Positions 1 to 6,653 of a stretch of 6,770 nt of DNA are shown in pieces. The stretch is from Candidatus Peregrinibacteria bacterium (GTDB lineage Bacteria > Patescibacteriota > Gracilibacteria > UBA1369 > UBA12463). Both the position numbers and the translations under genes were made by a program. The stretch spans positions 1 through 6,770 of the forward strand of contig JAHFJT010000051.1 of assembly GCA_023245695.1 (NCBI GenBank). The letters are read 5' to 3'. Every line of letters begins with the position of its first letter. Position 1 is the stretch's first letter. Under the pieces are notes generated by a model that was given only the letters and a program-made list of their open reading frames with translations, made no database searches and was not told the DNA's origin.

Positions 1-1092
1 GGACTGAAAGACATCCTGAAAGTTCTGCATCTGCTGCTGACCAGTAGCTTGCTGATGCGTATCAAATCCACCACGCTGCAACGAAACACCTGCGAGATGT
101 CCCTGCTTGAAGAGCGTAAGTGCGATCGAGGCGGCTGCAAGGAGACCATTATTCTTACCATTTCCAGCACCCTTAATCGTGTCCAAAAATGTAATAATAT
201 CATCATTTGCACCCTGGGCCTGAAGCCGAGCTGAAGCCACCTGCTCCAAGTCTGGAAGAGAAAGCCCATCAAGGGCACCATTCATCTGTGTGAATCGATC
301 CTGAGTCAGGGCTTGGGAGGTTTGAATAGGAAAAATAGTATCTTTAAGATCTTTGCTATTTGGATTCGCCAAGTTCGGATACGCAAGTTTTGCAAAATTT
401 GCGACGTTTCCAACAGCAGTAGATCCCACCTGGACACCGCCATCTCGAACCATACCATTATCATGGAGGTACGCGAGGGCATCATTCGGTCGGAATGCTT
501 TCGCACGTAACACCGGTGTCGAAGGCATCATAACATCTCGATCTCCGGTCAGCGCTGCTCGTTTTCCTGGCTCATGATTGGACGTACCCATATCAGTACG
601 GATCACAATCGTCTTATCGCCACGCTTCTTCAAAAGAGGAACCTGGACACCACTCGCATCAGGAACATAAAGGTATCCAGTAGGCGCAGCTGGCATATTG
701 ACTGGAGGCATCTTGATAGGACCAGCGGTGTGATCATCTGTCGTGACACCGATATATCCAAGTCCAAATCGAGCACCATCAGAACCACCTTCAAGCAAAA
801 TTTCAATTTCAAGGACCTTTGAAGCCTCATCAAGGGTCAGCGCAAATCGCTGAACACCAAACTCACTATTCTGACTCTCCGTCTCTTCTCCGGCCATCTT
901 TACACACGACACCGCGCCCGTCGCAAAGAGAGCGGCCATGCCAAGCTGTTTCATAAAACCACGACGACTGATCTGCTGCGCTGCAATAATATCCGGACTC
1001 TGCGGAAGCGCACGAACCTGCTGTGCCTCACGAGGCGTCGGCACAAGTTCGGAACGATCCGAGCGATGATCTGAGGAAAGAATTCGAACCAT
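1..1092 (-). CDS. DUF1501-like exported protein with twin-arginine signal (C-terminus off the window)
   Basis: The frame is open for 364 codons from ATG at 1092 to the window edge, so the protein is incomplete at its C-terminus. Residues 42-48 read SRRGFMK, a twin-arginine motif, followed by a short hydrophobic stretch (about 50-61) ending in A-V-S-C63. This suggests Tat export, perhaps with lipid attachment at Cys63, although the lipobox is loose. The motif sits behind an unusually long 41-residue N-region. Near the edge, residues 336-346 read VSLQRGGFDTH and are followed by a Gln-rich segment; the GG(F/W)DTH motif is the hallmark I associate with DUF1501 (sulfatase-like fold) proteins. The middle, about 75-330, I do not recognise residue by residue. 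No purine-rich ribosome-binding site precedes the ATG. The gene lies 73 bp downstream of the Mg2+ ATPase on the same strand and has its own candidate promoter. DUF1501 proteins are generally uncharacterised and their substrate is unknown. Confidence 0.75.
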   Translation of the reverse strand, partial: MVRILSSDHRSDRSELVPTPREAQQVRALPQSPDIIAAQQISRRGFMKQLGMAALFATGAVSCVKMAGEETESQNSEFGVQRFALTLDEASKVLEIEILLEGGSDGARFGLGYIGVTTDDHTAGPIKMPPVNMPAAPTGYLYVPDASGVQVPLLKKRGDKTIVIRTDMGTSNHEPGKRAALTGDRDVMMPSTPVLRAKAFRPNDALAYLHDNGMVRDGGVQVGSTAVGNVANFAKLAYPNLANPNSKDLKDTIFPIQTSQALTQDRFTQMNGALDGLSLPDLEQVASARLQAQGANDDIITFLDTIKGAGNGKNNGLLAAASIALTLFKQGHLAGVSLQRGGFDTHQQATGQQQMQNFQDVFQS

Positions 1093-1132
1093 AAAATAAG
1101 GGGTAGGAAGCCAAATGAACTTCTAGGAAGAG

Positions 1133-1161
1133 AATATAAACATATTCTATGAGAAAAACAA
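1133..1161 (-). promoter_or_regulatory. Candidate promoter for the DUF1501-like gene
   Basis: On the minus strand TTGTTT (1156-1161) and TATATT (1133-1138) are separated by 17 bp, a sigma70-like arrangement with 5 of 6 matches in the -10 box and 3 of 6 in the -35. It would start RNA near 1126, about 34 nt before the ATG at 1092. A perfect 7-bp inverted repeat (AGAATAT at 1131-1137, ATATTCT at 1142-1148) overlaps the -10 box. Assigned by eye only. Confidence 0.4.
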
Positions 1162-1165
1162 GCCC

Positions 1166-3715
1166 TTAAAGCGCATTTCGTCTATAGAACACCCGCTTCG
1201 CCAGCTCAATCACGAACAGGTAAGCGATGACGATACCCGCAAGTGAAGCTAAAACCACCCCTGGAAGGGGCACAAAACCAAAGAAGGCGCCGACCGGCGT
1301 GAAAGGAACAATCCAGCCCACCATGACCACCAAAAGGGTAGTAAGAAAGAGGTAAAGGCTTGGAGAACTCTGAATAAAGGGAATTTTTCGGGTACGGATC
1401 ATATAAATCACCATCGTCTGGGTAGCGAGTGACTCCAGGAACCAGCCGGTCTGGAAGCCACCAGGTGTAGACGCAAACACCTTATAGAGGAGGAAAAATG
1501 TCGCAAAATCGAAAATCGAGCTGATCGGCCCAAAAATATACATAAAGTTTCGGATGAACTTCATGTTCCAGCGCTTGGGCTGAGAGATGAACTCCTGATC
1601 CACACTATCGGACGGAATCGTGATCTGTGAAAAGTCGTACAGGAAGTTATTGAAGAGGATCTGGATCGGAAGCATCGGCAAATACGGTAAAAAGAGCACC
1701 GCCCCCAACACACTAAACATATTTCCAAAGTTCGAGCTCACTCCCATCATGATGTACTTCATCGTATTTCCAAACGTCTTTCGTCCCTCCAGCACACCAT
1801 TGAGCAGCTCTCGCAAACTCTTGTGCGTCAGAATAATCTCGGCCGACTCCTTCGCGATGTCCACCGCATTCTCCACGGAGATCCCCACGTCTGCCGTCTT
1901 CAGCGACGGGGCATCATTGATACCATCACCCATATATCCAACCACGTGCCCATTCGCTTTCAGTGCGAGAATCACACGATTTTTCTGATCCGGAGAAAAT
2001 CTCGCAAAAATCGTCGTGTGCTCTACCGCTACACGCAAAGCATCATCGGTCATGGCATCGATATCATACCCAAGCATGATCCCCTTCAAAGGCAGCGCAA
2101 CATCCTTACAAATCTTCTCGGTCACGAGCTCGCTATCACCCGTAATCACCTTTACCTCGATGCCCATTTTTTCAAGATCAGCGATCACTTCTTTCACACC
2201 CTCCTTTGCAGGATCCAGAAATGCGACAAATCCAATCAACTCAAGATTCACCTCGTCATCTTTCGTGTAAGCTCCGCTGCGCTTCTCGATCTGACGAACC
2301 GCTACCGCAAGCACACGATAGCCCTCCCGACTGAAGTCGTCGTACTGTTTCAAAATCGTCGCATGCGCATCCGCATCGAGCTCCACGAGCTCTCCATTTT
2401 TTTCATAATACTTCGACGATCGCAATACATCCTCAGGAGCACCTTTGGTAATCATCACACGCACACCTTCCTTTTCCGCGACGATACTCATCTTTCTCCG
2501 GACAAAATCGAACGGAATCTCATCCACTTTTTCGTATCCATGATTCTGCATTTTTTTGTACTGCAAGACAGCATCATCCATTGGATTGCGAATTCCGGTC
2601 TGGTACTCGCTATTCAAATAAGCATGCAGCAGCACGCCTTCTGAGTCAGCCCCAAAGACATCCGTGTATCGCACGAGCTGGATTTTATCTTGCGTGAGCG
2701 TTCCGGTTTTATCTGTACAGAGCACATTCATACTGCCAAAATTCGGGATCGCGGTGAGCTTTTTTACGATAACCCCATGCTCCGCCATCTTCACCGATCC
2801 CCGACCCATCGTCACCGACATGATCATCGGGAGCAGCTCCGGAGTCAGACCTACGGCCACCGCCACCGCAAAGGTAAAAGCCTCGAACACATTGTGTTTT
2901 ACGAGCGCATTGAAGAAGAAAATAAAGACCACAAAAAACATCGTAATCCGCATAATCATCATACTAAATGTCTTGATGCCCTGCGTGAACTCACTATCCA
3001 TTGTCGGCCCCGCGAGCGTCTTCGCGATCTTTCCAAACTCCGTGCTCACACCCGTTTTTACCACAACAGCATGCGCCGAACCGGTCACCACGCTCGTCCC
3101 AAAAAACACAATATTCGTGAGATCACCGAGTGATAGTTTTTCATCCTTCAGTGACATACCCACCTTCTCCGCCGGAAACGACTCCCCCGTCAGCGATGAC
3201 TGATTCACAAAAAAATCGTGCGCCGTGATAATGCGCGCATCCGCCGGAATCAAGTTCCCAGAAGACACCACGATAATATCTCCAGGAACAAGTTCAGGGA
3301 CGAAAATCGCACACTCTTTCCCATCGCGTATTACCGTCGCCCGCGTCGAAACTTTATCTTTGAGCCGCTCCGCAGCTCGGTTCGCCTGGTACTCCTGAAA
3401 AAAATTTAGCACCGTACTGAAGAGCACGATCACAATAATCAATCCGGCATTAATCACCTCTCCGAGCGCAAACGACACGCCCGCCGCAAACAACAAAATC
3501 AAGACGAGCGGATCTTTGAAGTTCGAGAGAAAATTGAGCAAGAGAAAACTTCGCTTCTCTTCGGAAAGCACATTCGAGCCATACACCCGAAGTCGTGTAC
3601 GCGCTTCAGCAGCAGATAATCCCTGCTCGCTCGAAGCCACCTGCTGCAGCACGCTCATCGTTTCGAGACGAGCATACAGACTCAGAGGTGCTGAAATATC
3701 AAACCGAGAAGCCAT
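1166..3715 (-). CDS. mgtA: Magnesium-transporting P-type ATPase (type IIIB, MgtA/MgtB-like)
   Basis: This is a membrane pump that uses ATP to import Mg2+. The protein has 849 residues from ATG 3715, against about 900 for E. coli MgtA; most of the shortfall is N-terminal. In order: cation-ATPase N domain (about 15-55), membrane helices M1-M2 (about 68-106), actuator TGES 176-179, M3-M4 with VGLTPELLPM 288-297, phosphorylation motif DKTGTLT with Asp335, nucleotide-domain KGAPE 424-428, TGDS 525-528, hinge GDGIND 596-601, then six C-terminal helices. The GLTPELLPM helix, the NFG-x-MNVLCTDKTGTLTQDKI context and LYDFSQITIPSD at about 692-703 are typical of the Mg2+ branch rather than Ca2+ or Na+/K+ pumps. 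All catalytic residues are present. The frame stays open upstream to ATG 3853, but I chose 3715 because the extra 46 residues do not look like family sequence and a good promoter lies inside them. There is no clear ribosome-binding site. It is divergent from the KGG genes. Confidence 0.93.
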   Translation of the reverse strand: MASRFDISAPLSLYARLETMSVLQQVASSEQGLSAAEARTRLRVYGSNVLSEEKRSFLLLNFLSNFKDPLVLILLFAAGVSFALGEVINAGLIIVIVLFSTVLNFFQEYQANRAAERLKDKVSTRATVIRDGKECAIFVPELVPGDIIVVSSGNLIPADARIITAHDFFVNQSSLTGESFPAEKVGMSLKDEKLSLGDLTNIVFFGTSVVTGSAHAVVVKTGVSTEFGKIAKTLAGPTMDSEFTQGIKTFSMMIMRITMFFVVFIFFFNALVKHNVFEAFTFAVAVAVGLTPELLPMIMSVTMGRGSVKMAEHGVIVKKLTAIPNFGSMNVLCTDKTGTLTQDKIQLVRYTDVFGADSEGVLLHAYLNSEYQTGIRNPMDDAVLQYKKMQNHGYEKVDEIPFDFVRRKMSIVAEKEGVRVMITKGAPEDVLRSSKYYEKNGELVELDADAHATILKQYDDFSREGYRVLAVAVRQIEKRSGAYTKDDEVNLELIGFVAFLDPAKEGVKEVIADLEKMGIEVKVITGDSELVTEKICKDVALPLKGIMLGYDIDAMTDDALRVAVEHTTIFARFSPDQKNRVILALKANGHVVGYMGDGINDAPSLKTADVGISVENAVDIAKESAEIILTHKSLRELLNGVLEGRKTFGNTMKYIMMGVSSNFGNMFSVLGAVLFLPYLPMLPIQILFNNFLYDFSQITIPSDSVDQEFISQPKRWNMKFIRNFMYIFGPISSIFDFATFFLLYKVFASTPGGFQTGWFLESLATQTMVIYMIRTRKIPFIQSSPSLYLFLTTLLVVMVGWIVPFTPVGAFFGFVPLPGVVLASLAGIVIAYLFVIELAKRVFYRRNAL

Positions 3716-3741
3716 AAAACGTGAGGATGAAATCACCCAAC

Positions 3742-3770
3742 ATTCTAAAGCTAAAGCGGCAATGACGCAA
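3742..3770 (-). promoter_or_regulatory. Candidate promoter for mgtA
   Basis: On the minus strand TTGCGT (3765-3770) and TAGAAT (3742-3747) are separated by exactly 17 bp. The -10 matches TATAAT at 5 of 6 positions. RNA would start near 3735, about 20 nt before ATG 3715. This supports 3715 as the real start, because ATG 3853 lies upstream of this promoter. I see no M-box-like or long leader; the untranslated region would be very short. Confidence 0.45.
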
Positions 3771-3791
3771 TATATCTGATCGCGCGCGTCA
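3763..3791. repeat. Inverted repeat TGACGC-N17-GCGTCA between divergent promoters
   Basis: The arms TGACGC (3763-3768) and GCGTCA (3786-3791) are perfect reverse complements separated by 17 bp. The left arm overlaps the mgtA -35 box, and the right arm lies just upstream of the -35 candidate for the KGG gene. The right part also contains an alternating CGCGCGCG run (3781-3788). Its position suggests a shared regulator site, but no regulator is encoded in the window. Confidence 0.3.
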
Positions 3792-3801
3792 ATGAACAGT
3801 A

Positions 3802-3831
3802 TTGGGCAGAGTGGGAAAAAAGGGCTATAGT
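3802..3831 (+). promoter_or_regulatory. Candidate promoter for the KGG gene pair
   Basis: TTGGGC (3802-3807) and TATAGT (3826-3831) are spaced by 18 bp. The -10 matches at 5 of 6 positions, while the -35 is weak at 3 of 6. RNA would begin near 3838, leaving a leader of about 22 nt without a Shine-Dalgarno sequence. Confidence 0.35.
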
Positions 3832-3860
3832 TCTTTCTTACATCAGTAACCAAATACTAT

Positions 3861-4085
3861 ATGGCAACACATAGCAATCAATCACAAGGACAACAGGGAC
3901 AGAGCTCAAATTCAGGATCATCTTCCTCCGGTTCAAGTAACCGTGGATTCGCTGCAATGGATCAGAATCGAGCCCGTGAGATTCAAAGCGCTGGCGGAAG
4001 AGCCGTGAGTCAGAATCGTGAACACATGGCCGCAATCGGCCGAATCGGAGGTGAGCACTCGCACGGTGGCGACAACAACCGATAA
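3861..4085 (+). CDS. KGG-repeat small stress-type protein (two repeats)
   Basis: A 74-residue hydrophilic protein. Residues 1-27 are a low-complexity Ser/Gln/Gly/Asn tail that looks disordered. Two degenerate repeats of the KGG type (the 'stress-induced bacterial acidophilic repeat', as in E. coli YciG) follow: 28-48 (RGFAAMDQNRAREIQSAGGRA) and about 50-70, containing NREHMAAIGRIGGEHSHGG. The usual Lys-Gly-Gly is GGR or IGG here. There is no signal peptide, membrane segment or cysteine. The family is linked to stress responses and has no established enzymatic activity. The gene opens a plus-strand pair with a second KGG gene 22 bp downstream and is divergent from mgtA. The start is preceded by AAATACTAT instead of a ribosome-binding site. 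A long reading frame on the opposite strand here is only a shadow. Confidence 0.82.
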   Translation: MATHSNQSQGQQGQSSNSGSSSSGSSNRGFAAMDQNRAREIQSAGGRAVSQNREHMAAIGRIGGEHSHGGDNNR

Positions 4086-4107
4086 ATACTTCTTTAATCT
4101 TTATACT

Positions 4108-4230
4108 ATGGCTACTTCTAATCAGAACAAGGGTAAGAGCCGACGTGGATTCGCTGCAATGAGTCCAGAAAAACGACGACAAATCGCTGCCAAAGGCGGA
4201 CGAGCTCGAGGACGAGCACACAGTCGATAG
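4108..4230 (+). CDS. KGG-repeat mini-protein (single repeat, 40 residues)
   Basis: A 40-residue, strongly basic protein beginning MATSNQNKGKSRRGFAAM. It has one clean KGG repeat, residues 13-33 (RGFAAMSPEKRRQIAAKGGRA), and an Arg-rich tail. The frame is open upstream to ATG 4018, but that would run through the preceding KGG gene. ATG 4108 gives an N-terminus (MATSNQ) like that of its neighbour (MATHSNQ) and a repeat in the same place, so I use 4108. An 18-base run (4144-4161) is identical to bases 3942-3959 in the first gene, which points to tandem duplication followed by loss of one repeat. The two are probably co-transcribed. There is no ribosome-binding site; TATACT abuts the ATG. The high charge could allow nucleic-acid contact, but that is inference. 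Confidence 0.8.
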   Translation: MATSNQNKGKSRRGFAAMSPEKRRQIAAKGGRARGRAHSR

Positions 4231-4238
4231 GCGTTACT

Positions 4239-4270
4239 AGAAAGGGGCAATCACATGATTGCCCCTTTCT
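4239..4270. terminator. Bidirectional hairpin terminator between KGG genes and dinB
   Basis: AGAAAGGGGCAATCA (4239-4253) and TGATTGCCCCTTTCT (4256-4270) are perfect reverse complements and would fold as about 14 bp with a 4-nt loop. It lies 8 bp after the KGG stop (4230) and 5 bp before the convergent dinB stop (4276). The sequence is A-rich then T-rich on either strand (TTTCT), so it can end transcription from both sides, although the T-runs are short. Confidence 0.75.
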
Positions 4271-4275
4271 ATATC

Positions 4276-5511
4276 TCAAAACTTCTGCTGCTCAAAACGC
4301 GACGGCTGGTAGTCACGCGACCGTGCAAGCATGCTCCCACCGAGATGGATCGTGCCCTTACCCATCTTGTCGGTGATGGTATCGATCGTCGCGAAGATAC
4401 GCTGATTTTTCTCGAGCGCAGCAGGAGTATCAAAGAGGGAGAGTTGAGCGCCTGAGGCCTCGGAAAAAAGGCCGTGGAGCGCGACGCCAGTCGCGCGATA
4501 CAAAACGCCCGTAGAAAAAAGCTGCTGAAAAAGCTTCCCAACTTCCGGCATCATATCGGTAGGAAACGCACTCGCTCGCCGAAGTTTCATGTTCAGCGCA
4601 ACCACCTGAAATTTTTGCGTCTTCAGCTGAACACTCACCTCCATGGTCACGAGCGCATACCGCCGCGCCTTCTCGCAGGCTCGCTCAAGATTCCGCACCA
4701 CCTGTGCATACACAAACGCACGATCAGACGATGGCGGCGTAAAAGTATGTGTCTTACTGATCGACGCATACGACGTTTTCGGCACATCCACCACCGGATG
4801 CACCGAGTGCCCTCGCAGCTCCATCCAGAGTTCATGCTGTGGCTTTGCAAAAAACTCTTTCACAAAACCCTCAGGTTTCTGCGCAAAATCAAGCGCCGTA
4901 CGAATTCCATGTGCCTGCATATACGCCGCCGTTCGCCCACCTACTCCCCAAATTTTTTCCACCGGTACCTGTGCTAGATACGTCTCAATATCTCGCCCCG
5001 GAATAAACACCAATCCAGACGGTTTCCGAAACTTCGACGCCACTTTTGCCAGCACTTTACTCACACTTACACCCACCGAAACTCCAATCCTCAACTCACC
5101 CTCAATCGCCTCTTTTATTCGCCGTCCTATCTCCTCATATCCACATCGATACACCCTCCGGAATCCCGTAATGTCCGCAAACGCCTCATCGATCGAGTAC
5201 TCCTCCACCACCGGCGTAAATCTTCGCATAATCGCAAACATCTTCTGCGCAAACACGTTGTACACCTCGTAATCCGACTGCACAAAAACCAGTCCAGGGC
5301 ACATTTTTTTCGCATCCCACGGCGTCACTCCCCGCGCCACTCCAAACTTCTTCGCCTCATAGCTCGCCGAAGAAATAATTCCCCGTTCACTCCCCGTCGC
5401 CACCGGTCTCCCCTTCAGCTCAGGATGGATCACCTGCTCGCACGACGCAAAAAACGCATCACCATCCACATGCACAATCGCCCTCGGCCACGAATGAATC
5501 ATAAATTCCAT
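4276..5511 (-). CDS. dinB: Y-family DNA polymerase (Pol IV/DinB-like translesion polymerase)
   Basis: An error-prone polymerase that copies past damaged template bases. The protein has 411 residues, against about 350 for E. coli DinB. The palm has HVDGDAFFASCE at 14-25 (metal ligand Asp16, probable steric-gate Phe21) and YSIDEAF at 105-111 (catalytic Asp108-Glu109). SVSKVLAKVASKFRKPSGL (149-167) and the helix-hairpin-helix-like IWGVGGRTA (187-195) match the family, and the little-finger domain follows at about 245-350. QLSLFD at 356-361 is a good beta-clamp-binding motif; about 50 further residues of unclear role follow it. The stop is TGA. ATG 5511 is the first in-frame start after a TAA at 5521-5523; ATG 5502 is an alternative. 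A strong GAGAGGTGA (5527-5535) lies 15 nt upstream, rather far for 5511. The gene follows the HNH gene by 67 bp. No LexA box was recognised. All catalytic residues are intact. Confidence 0.92.
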   Translation of the reverse strand: MEFMIHSWPRAIVHVDGDAFFASCEQVIHPELKGRPVATGSERGIISSASYEAKKFGVARGVTPWDAKKMCPGLVFVQSDYEVYNVFAQKMFAIMRRFTPVVEEYSIDEAFADITGFRRVYRCGYEEIGRRIKEAIEGELRIGVSVGVSVSKVLAKVASKFRKPSGLVFIPGRDIETYLAQVPVEKIWGVGGRTAAYMQAHGIRTALDFAQKPEGFVKEFFAKPQHELWMELRGHSVHPVVDVPKTSYASISKTHTFTPPSSDRAFVYAQVVRNLERACEKARRYALVTMEVSVQLKTQKFQVVALNMKLRRASAFPTDMMPEVGKLFQQLFSTGVLYRATGVALHGLFSEASGAQLSLFDTPAALEKNQRIFATIDTITDKMGKGTIHLGGSMLARSRDYQPSRFEQQKF

Positions 5512-5521
5512 ACAAATACAT
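5459..5521 (-). CDS. Possible 20-codon upstream ORF overlapping the dinB start
   Basis: ATG 5521 lies about 7 nt after the best Shine-Dalgarno-like sequence in the window (GAGAGGTGA, 5527-5535). It opens a 20-codon frame, starting MYLYGIYDSF and ending at TGA 5459-5461, in a different frame from dinB and across its first codons. The spacing is better than for the dinB ATG itself. It could tune dinB translation, or the site may simply serve dinB at long spacing. I doubt a functional peptide. Confidence 0.2.
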   Translation of the reverse strand: MYLYGIYDSFVAEGDCACGW

Positions 5522-5578
5522 TAAAATCACCTCTCAAACGTCACTCACAGCCATCATCTTCGCGCGCCACACCACGTT

Positions 5579-6481
5579 CTACCCCGGCCTTCGGAACTTC
5601 TGGACTTTCTGATCAACGGCATATTTCTTTTCGCTCGGGTCAGCCTCTTCTCGTACCGCCCACTTGTTCGGCGCTTCATCCTCATACGCAATCAATCCGA
5701 GATGGACGAGTCGTTCATGGGCAACGCACAGCGCCACCAAACGTGCCGGATCATGCACCTCCTCAAGTGCAAATCGCTGCGTATGGTGCAAAATGGCATA
5801 TGCTCTCGTACATTTCGGAAATTCACACAGACCACCCGATCGCTTGATCACAAATTTTTCTATCTCGGCAGGGATATGTCTCGAAGTTGCTTCGACTGCT
5901 TCGGGCTGCTCATGCTCAAGCACAGCATCTCTTGCCTCAAGTAACTTCCGCATCACTACATTCCAGTCACCACCACTCGCCACACAGAGTTTTTCGAGTT
6001 GTGCGGCCAGCGATGGATCGAGAGTCATCGTTAATTCCTTCCTAGGAAGAAGCTGAGTAGCTTCAGAATTTATTTCACACTTTTTTTCTTGATCTCGGAC
6101 TTCGTGCACATAAACCTCCAAAGTATTTTTACTCATGGTCTCAACTTTTCCTGCCCAGAATGCTGCGGTATCAGGAGTGGCAATAGTAGCAACTGGCTTG
6201 ACCGCATTTATTCCACGCTCTTCAGCCACAAGTATAAGTTCAGGCTTGTCTTGAATCCTTTTCAGGACGCGCAGTGCTTCATCGACACATGATCGACTCA
6301 TCCCCGCCAACTTTCCCGCGTACTCATAGACACTTCCGAAGCCCTTTTTCTCCCACACCCGCTCACGCTCGATCTCTGGTAAAAGCATCACACACTTGCG
6401 CATCCATTCTCGGGCATTGCGACCATAATTCACAAACCGCACATGCAGCTCCTGGACACGCCCCTCGATCCTTTTACTCAT
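5579..6481 (-). CDS. HNH endonuclease domain protein
   Basis: A 300-residue protein with a C-terminal HNH nuclease fold. Residues 200-262 run from SRHIPAEIEKFVIKRSGGLC through HHTQRFA to ALCVAHERLVH. Cys219/Cys224 and Cys252/His255 look like zinc ligands, His232-His233 holds the likely catalytic His, and His260 would be the final one. Before it, about 20-130 is helical (FGSVYEYAGKLAGMSRSCVDEALRV, then a pro-rich PELILVAEERGINAV segment), and 149-190 (ELTMTLDPSLAAQLEKL) is another helical stretch. This order, helical bundle then ELT-x-(T/S)-L linker then IPA-HNH, matches a family common in delta-proteobacteria and other environmental bacteria; its substrate is unknown. The HNH core has HH rather than the more usual DH, so activity is uncertain. 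There is no ribosome-binding site at ATG 6481. The gene is upstream of dinB on the same strand and probably co-transcribed. I see no intron, intein or insertion-element context to mark it as a homing nuclease. Confidence 0.78.
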   Translation of the reverse strand: MSKRIEGRVQELHVRFVNYGRNAREWMRKCVMLLPEIERERVWEKKGFGSVYEYAGKLAGMSRSCVDEALRVLKRIQDKPELILVAEERGINAVKPVATIATPDTAAFWAGKVETMSKNTLEVYVHEVRDQEKKCEINSEATQLLPRKELTMTLDPSLAAQLEKLCVASGGDWNVVMRKLLEARDAVLEHEQPEAVEATSRHIPAEIEKFVIKRSGGLCEFPKCTRAYAILHHTQRFALEEVHDPARLVALCVAHERLVHLGLIAYEDEAPNKWAVREEADPSEKKYAVDQKVQKFRRPG

Positions 6482-6507
6482 AGAAAACTCGTTAGAGAAT
6501 ATAGAAA

Positions 6508-6536
6508 ATTATAGCTACCATAAGCCATAAAATCTA
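6508..6536 (-). promoter_or_regulatory. Promoter candidate for the HNH-dinB unit
   Basis: On the minus strand a perfect TATAAT (6508-6513) lies 17 bp from TAGATT (6531-6536, 3 of 6 matches to TTGACA). RNA would start near 6501, about 20 nt before ATG 6481. A second minus-strand TATAAT at 6577-6582 has no good -35 partner. Confidence 0.5.
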
Positions 6537-6575
6537 CACAGAGCGGCAAGTTTCCAGTGACAAAACTAGCAGCAG

Positions 6576-6581
6576 TATTAT
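6576..6581 (+). promoter_or_regulatory. Weak -10 candidate for the edge gene
   Basis: TATTAT matches the -10 consensus at 5 of 6 positions and abuts the palindrome at 6582-6601. The best upstream -35 (TTCCAG, 6552-6557, 18-bp spacing) is poor. If used, RNA would begin near 6588, inside the palindrome, giving a leader of about 110 nt before ATG 6699. Confidence 0.2.
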
Positions 6582-6601
6582 AGGTGAGTAAACACTCACC
6601 T
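6582..6601. repeat. Perfect 8+8 palindrome, operator or hairpin
   Basis: AGGTGAGTAAACACTCACCT has two perfect 8-base arms around AAAC and is followed by TTT on the plus strand. It directly adjoins TATAAT (minus) and TATTAT (plus). Its form and place suit a dimeric repressor operator (TetR-type sites often look like this). It could also act as a short RNA hairpin with a T-run. No regulator gene is in view to decide. Confidence 0.5.
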
Positions 6602-6653
6602 TTTGAACAAAAGACGCACGTGTGTTCAACGCGTCACAAAAACCCGCCAATCA

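Noticed and set aside
1823..2644. Plus-strand open frame of 273 codons inside the ATPase gene
   Set aside because: The translation is His/Arg-rich and low in family-like features; it is the antisense shadow of a clearly conserved ATPase.
3716..3853. N-terminal extension of the Mg2+ ATPase to ATG 3853
   Set aside because: The 46 added residues do not resemble the family, the promoter for ATG 3715 lies inside them, and they would bring the start to within 8 bp of the divergent KGG start.
4018..4107. Upstream start of the second KGG gene
   Set aside because: It would overlap the first KGG gene for 68 bases, and the matching MATSNQ start at 4108 fits the paralogue better.
3838..4221. Minus-strand open frame of 127 codons across both KGG genes
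   Set aside because: Antisense of two recognisable KGG repeats; Ser-run and irregular composition fit a shadow.
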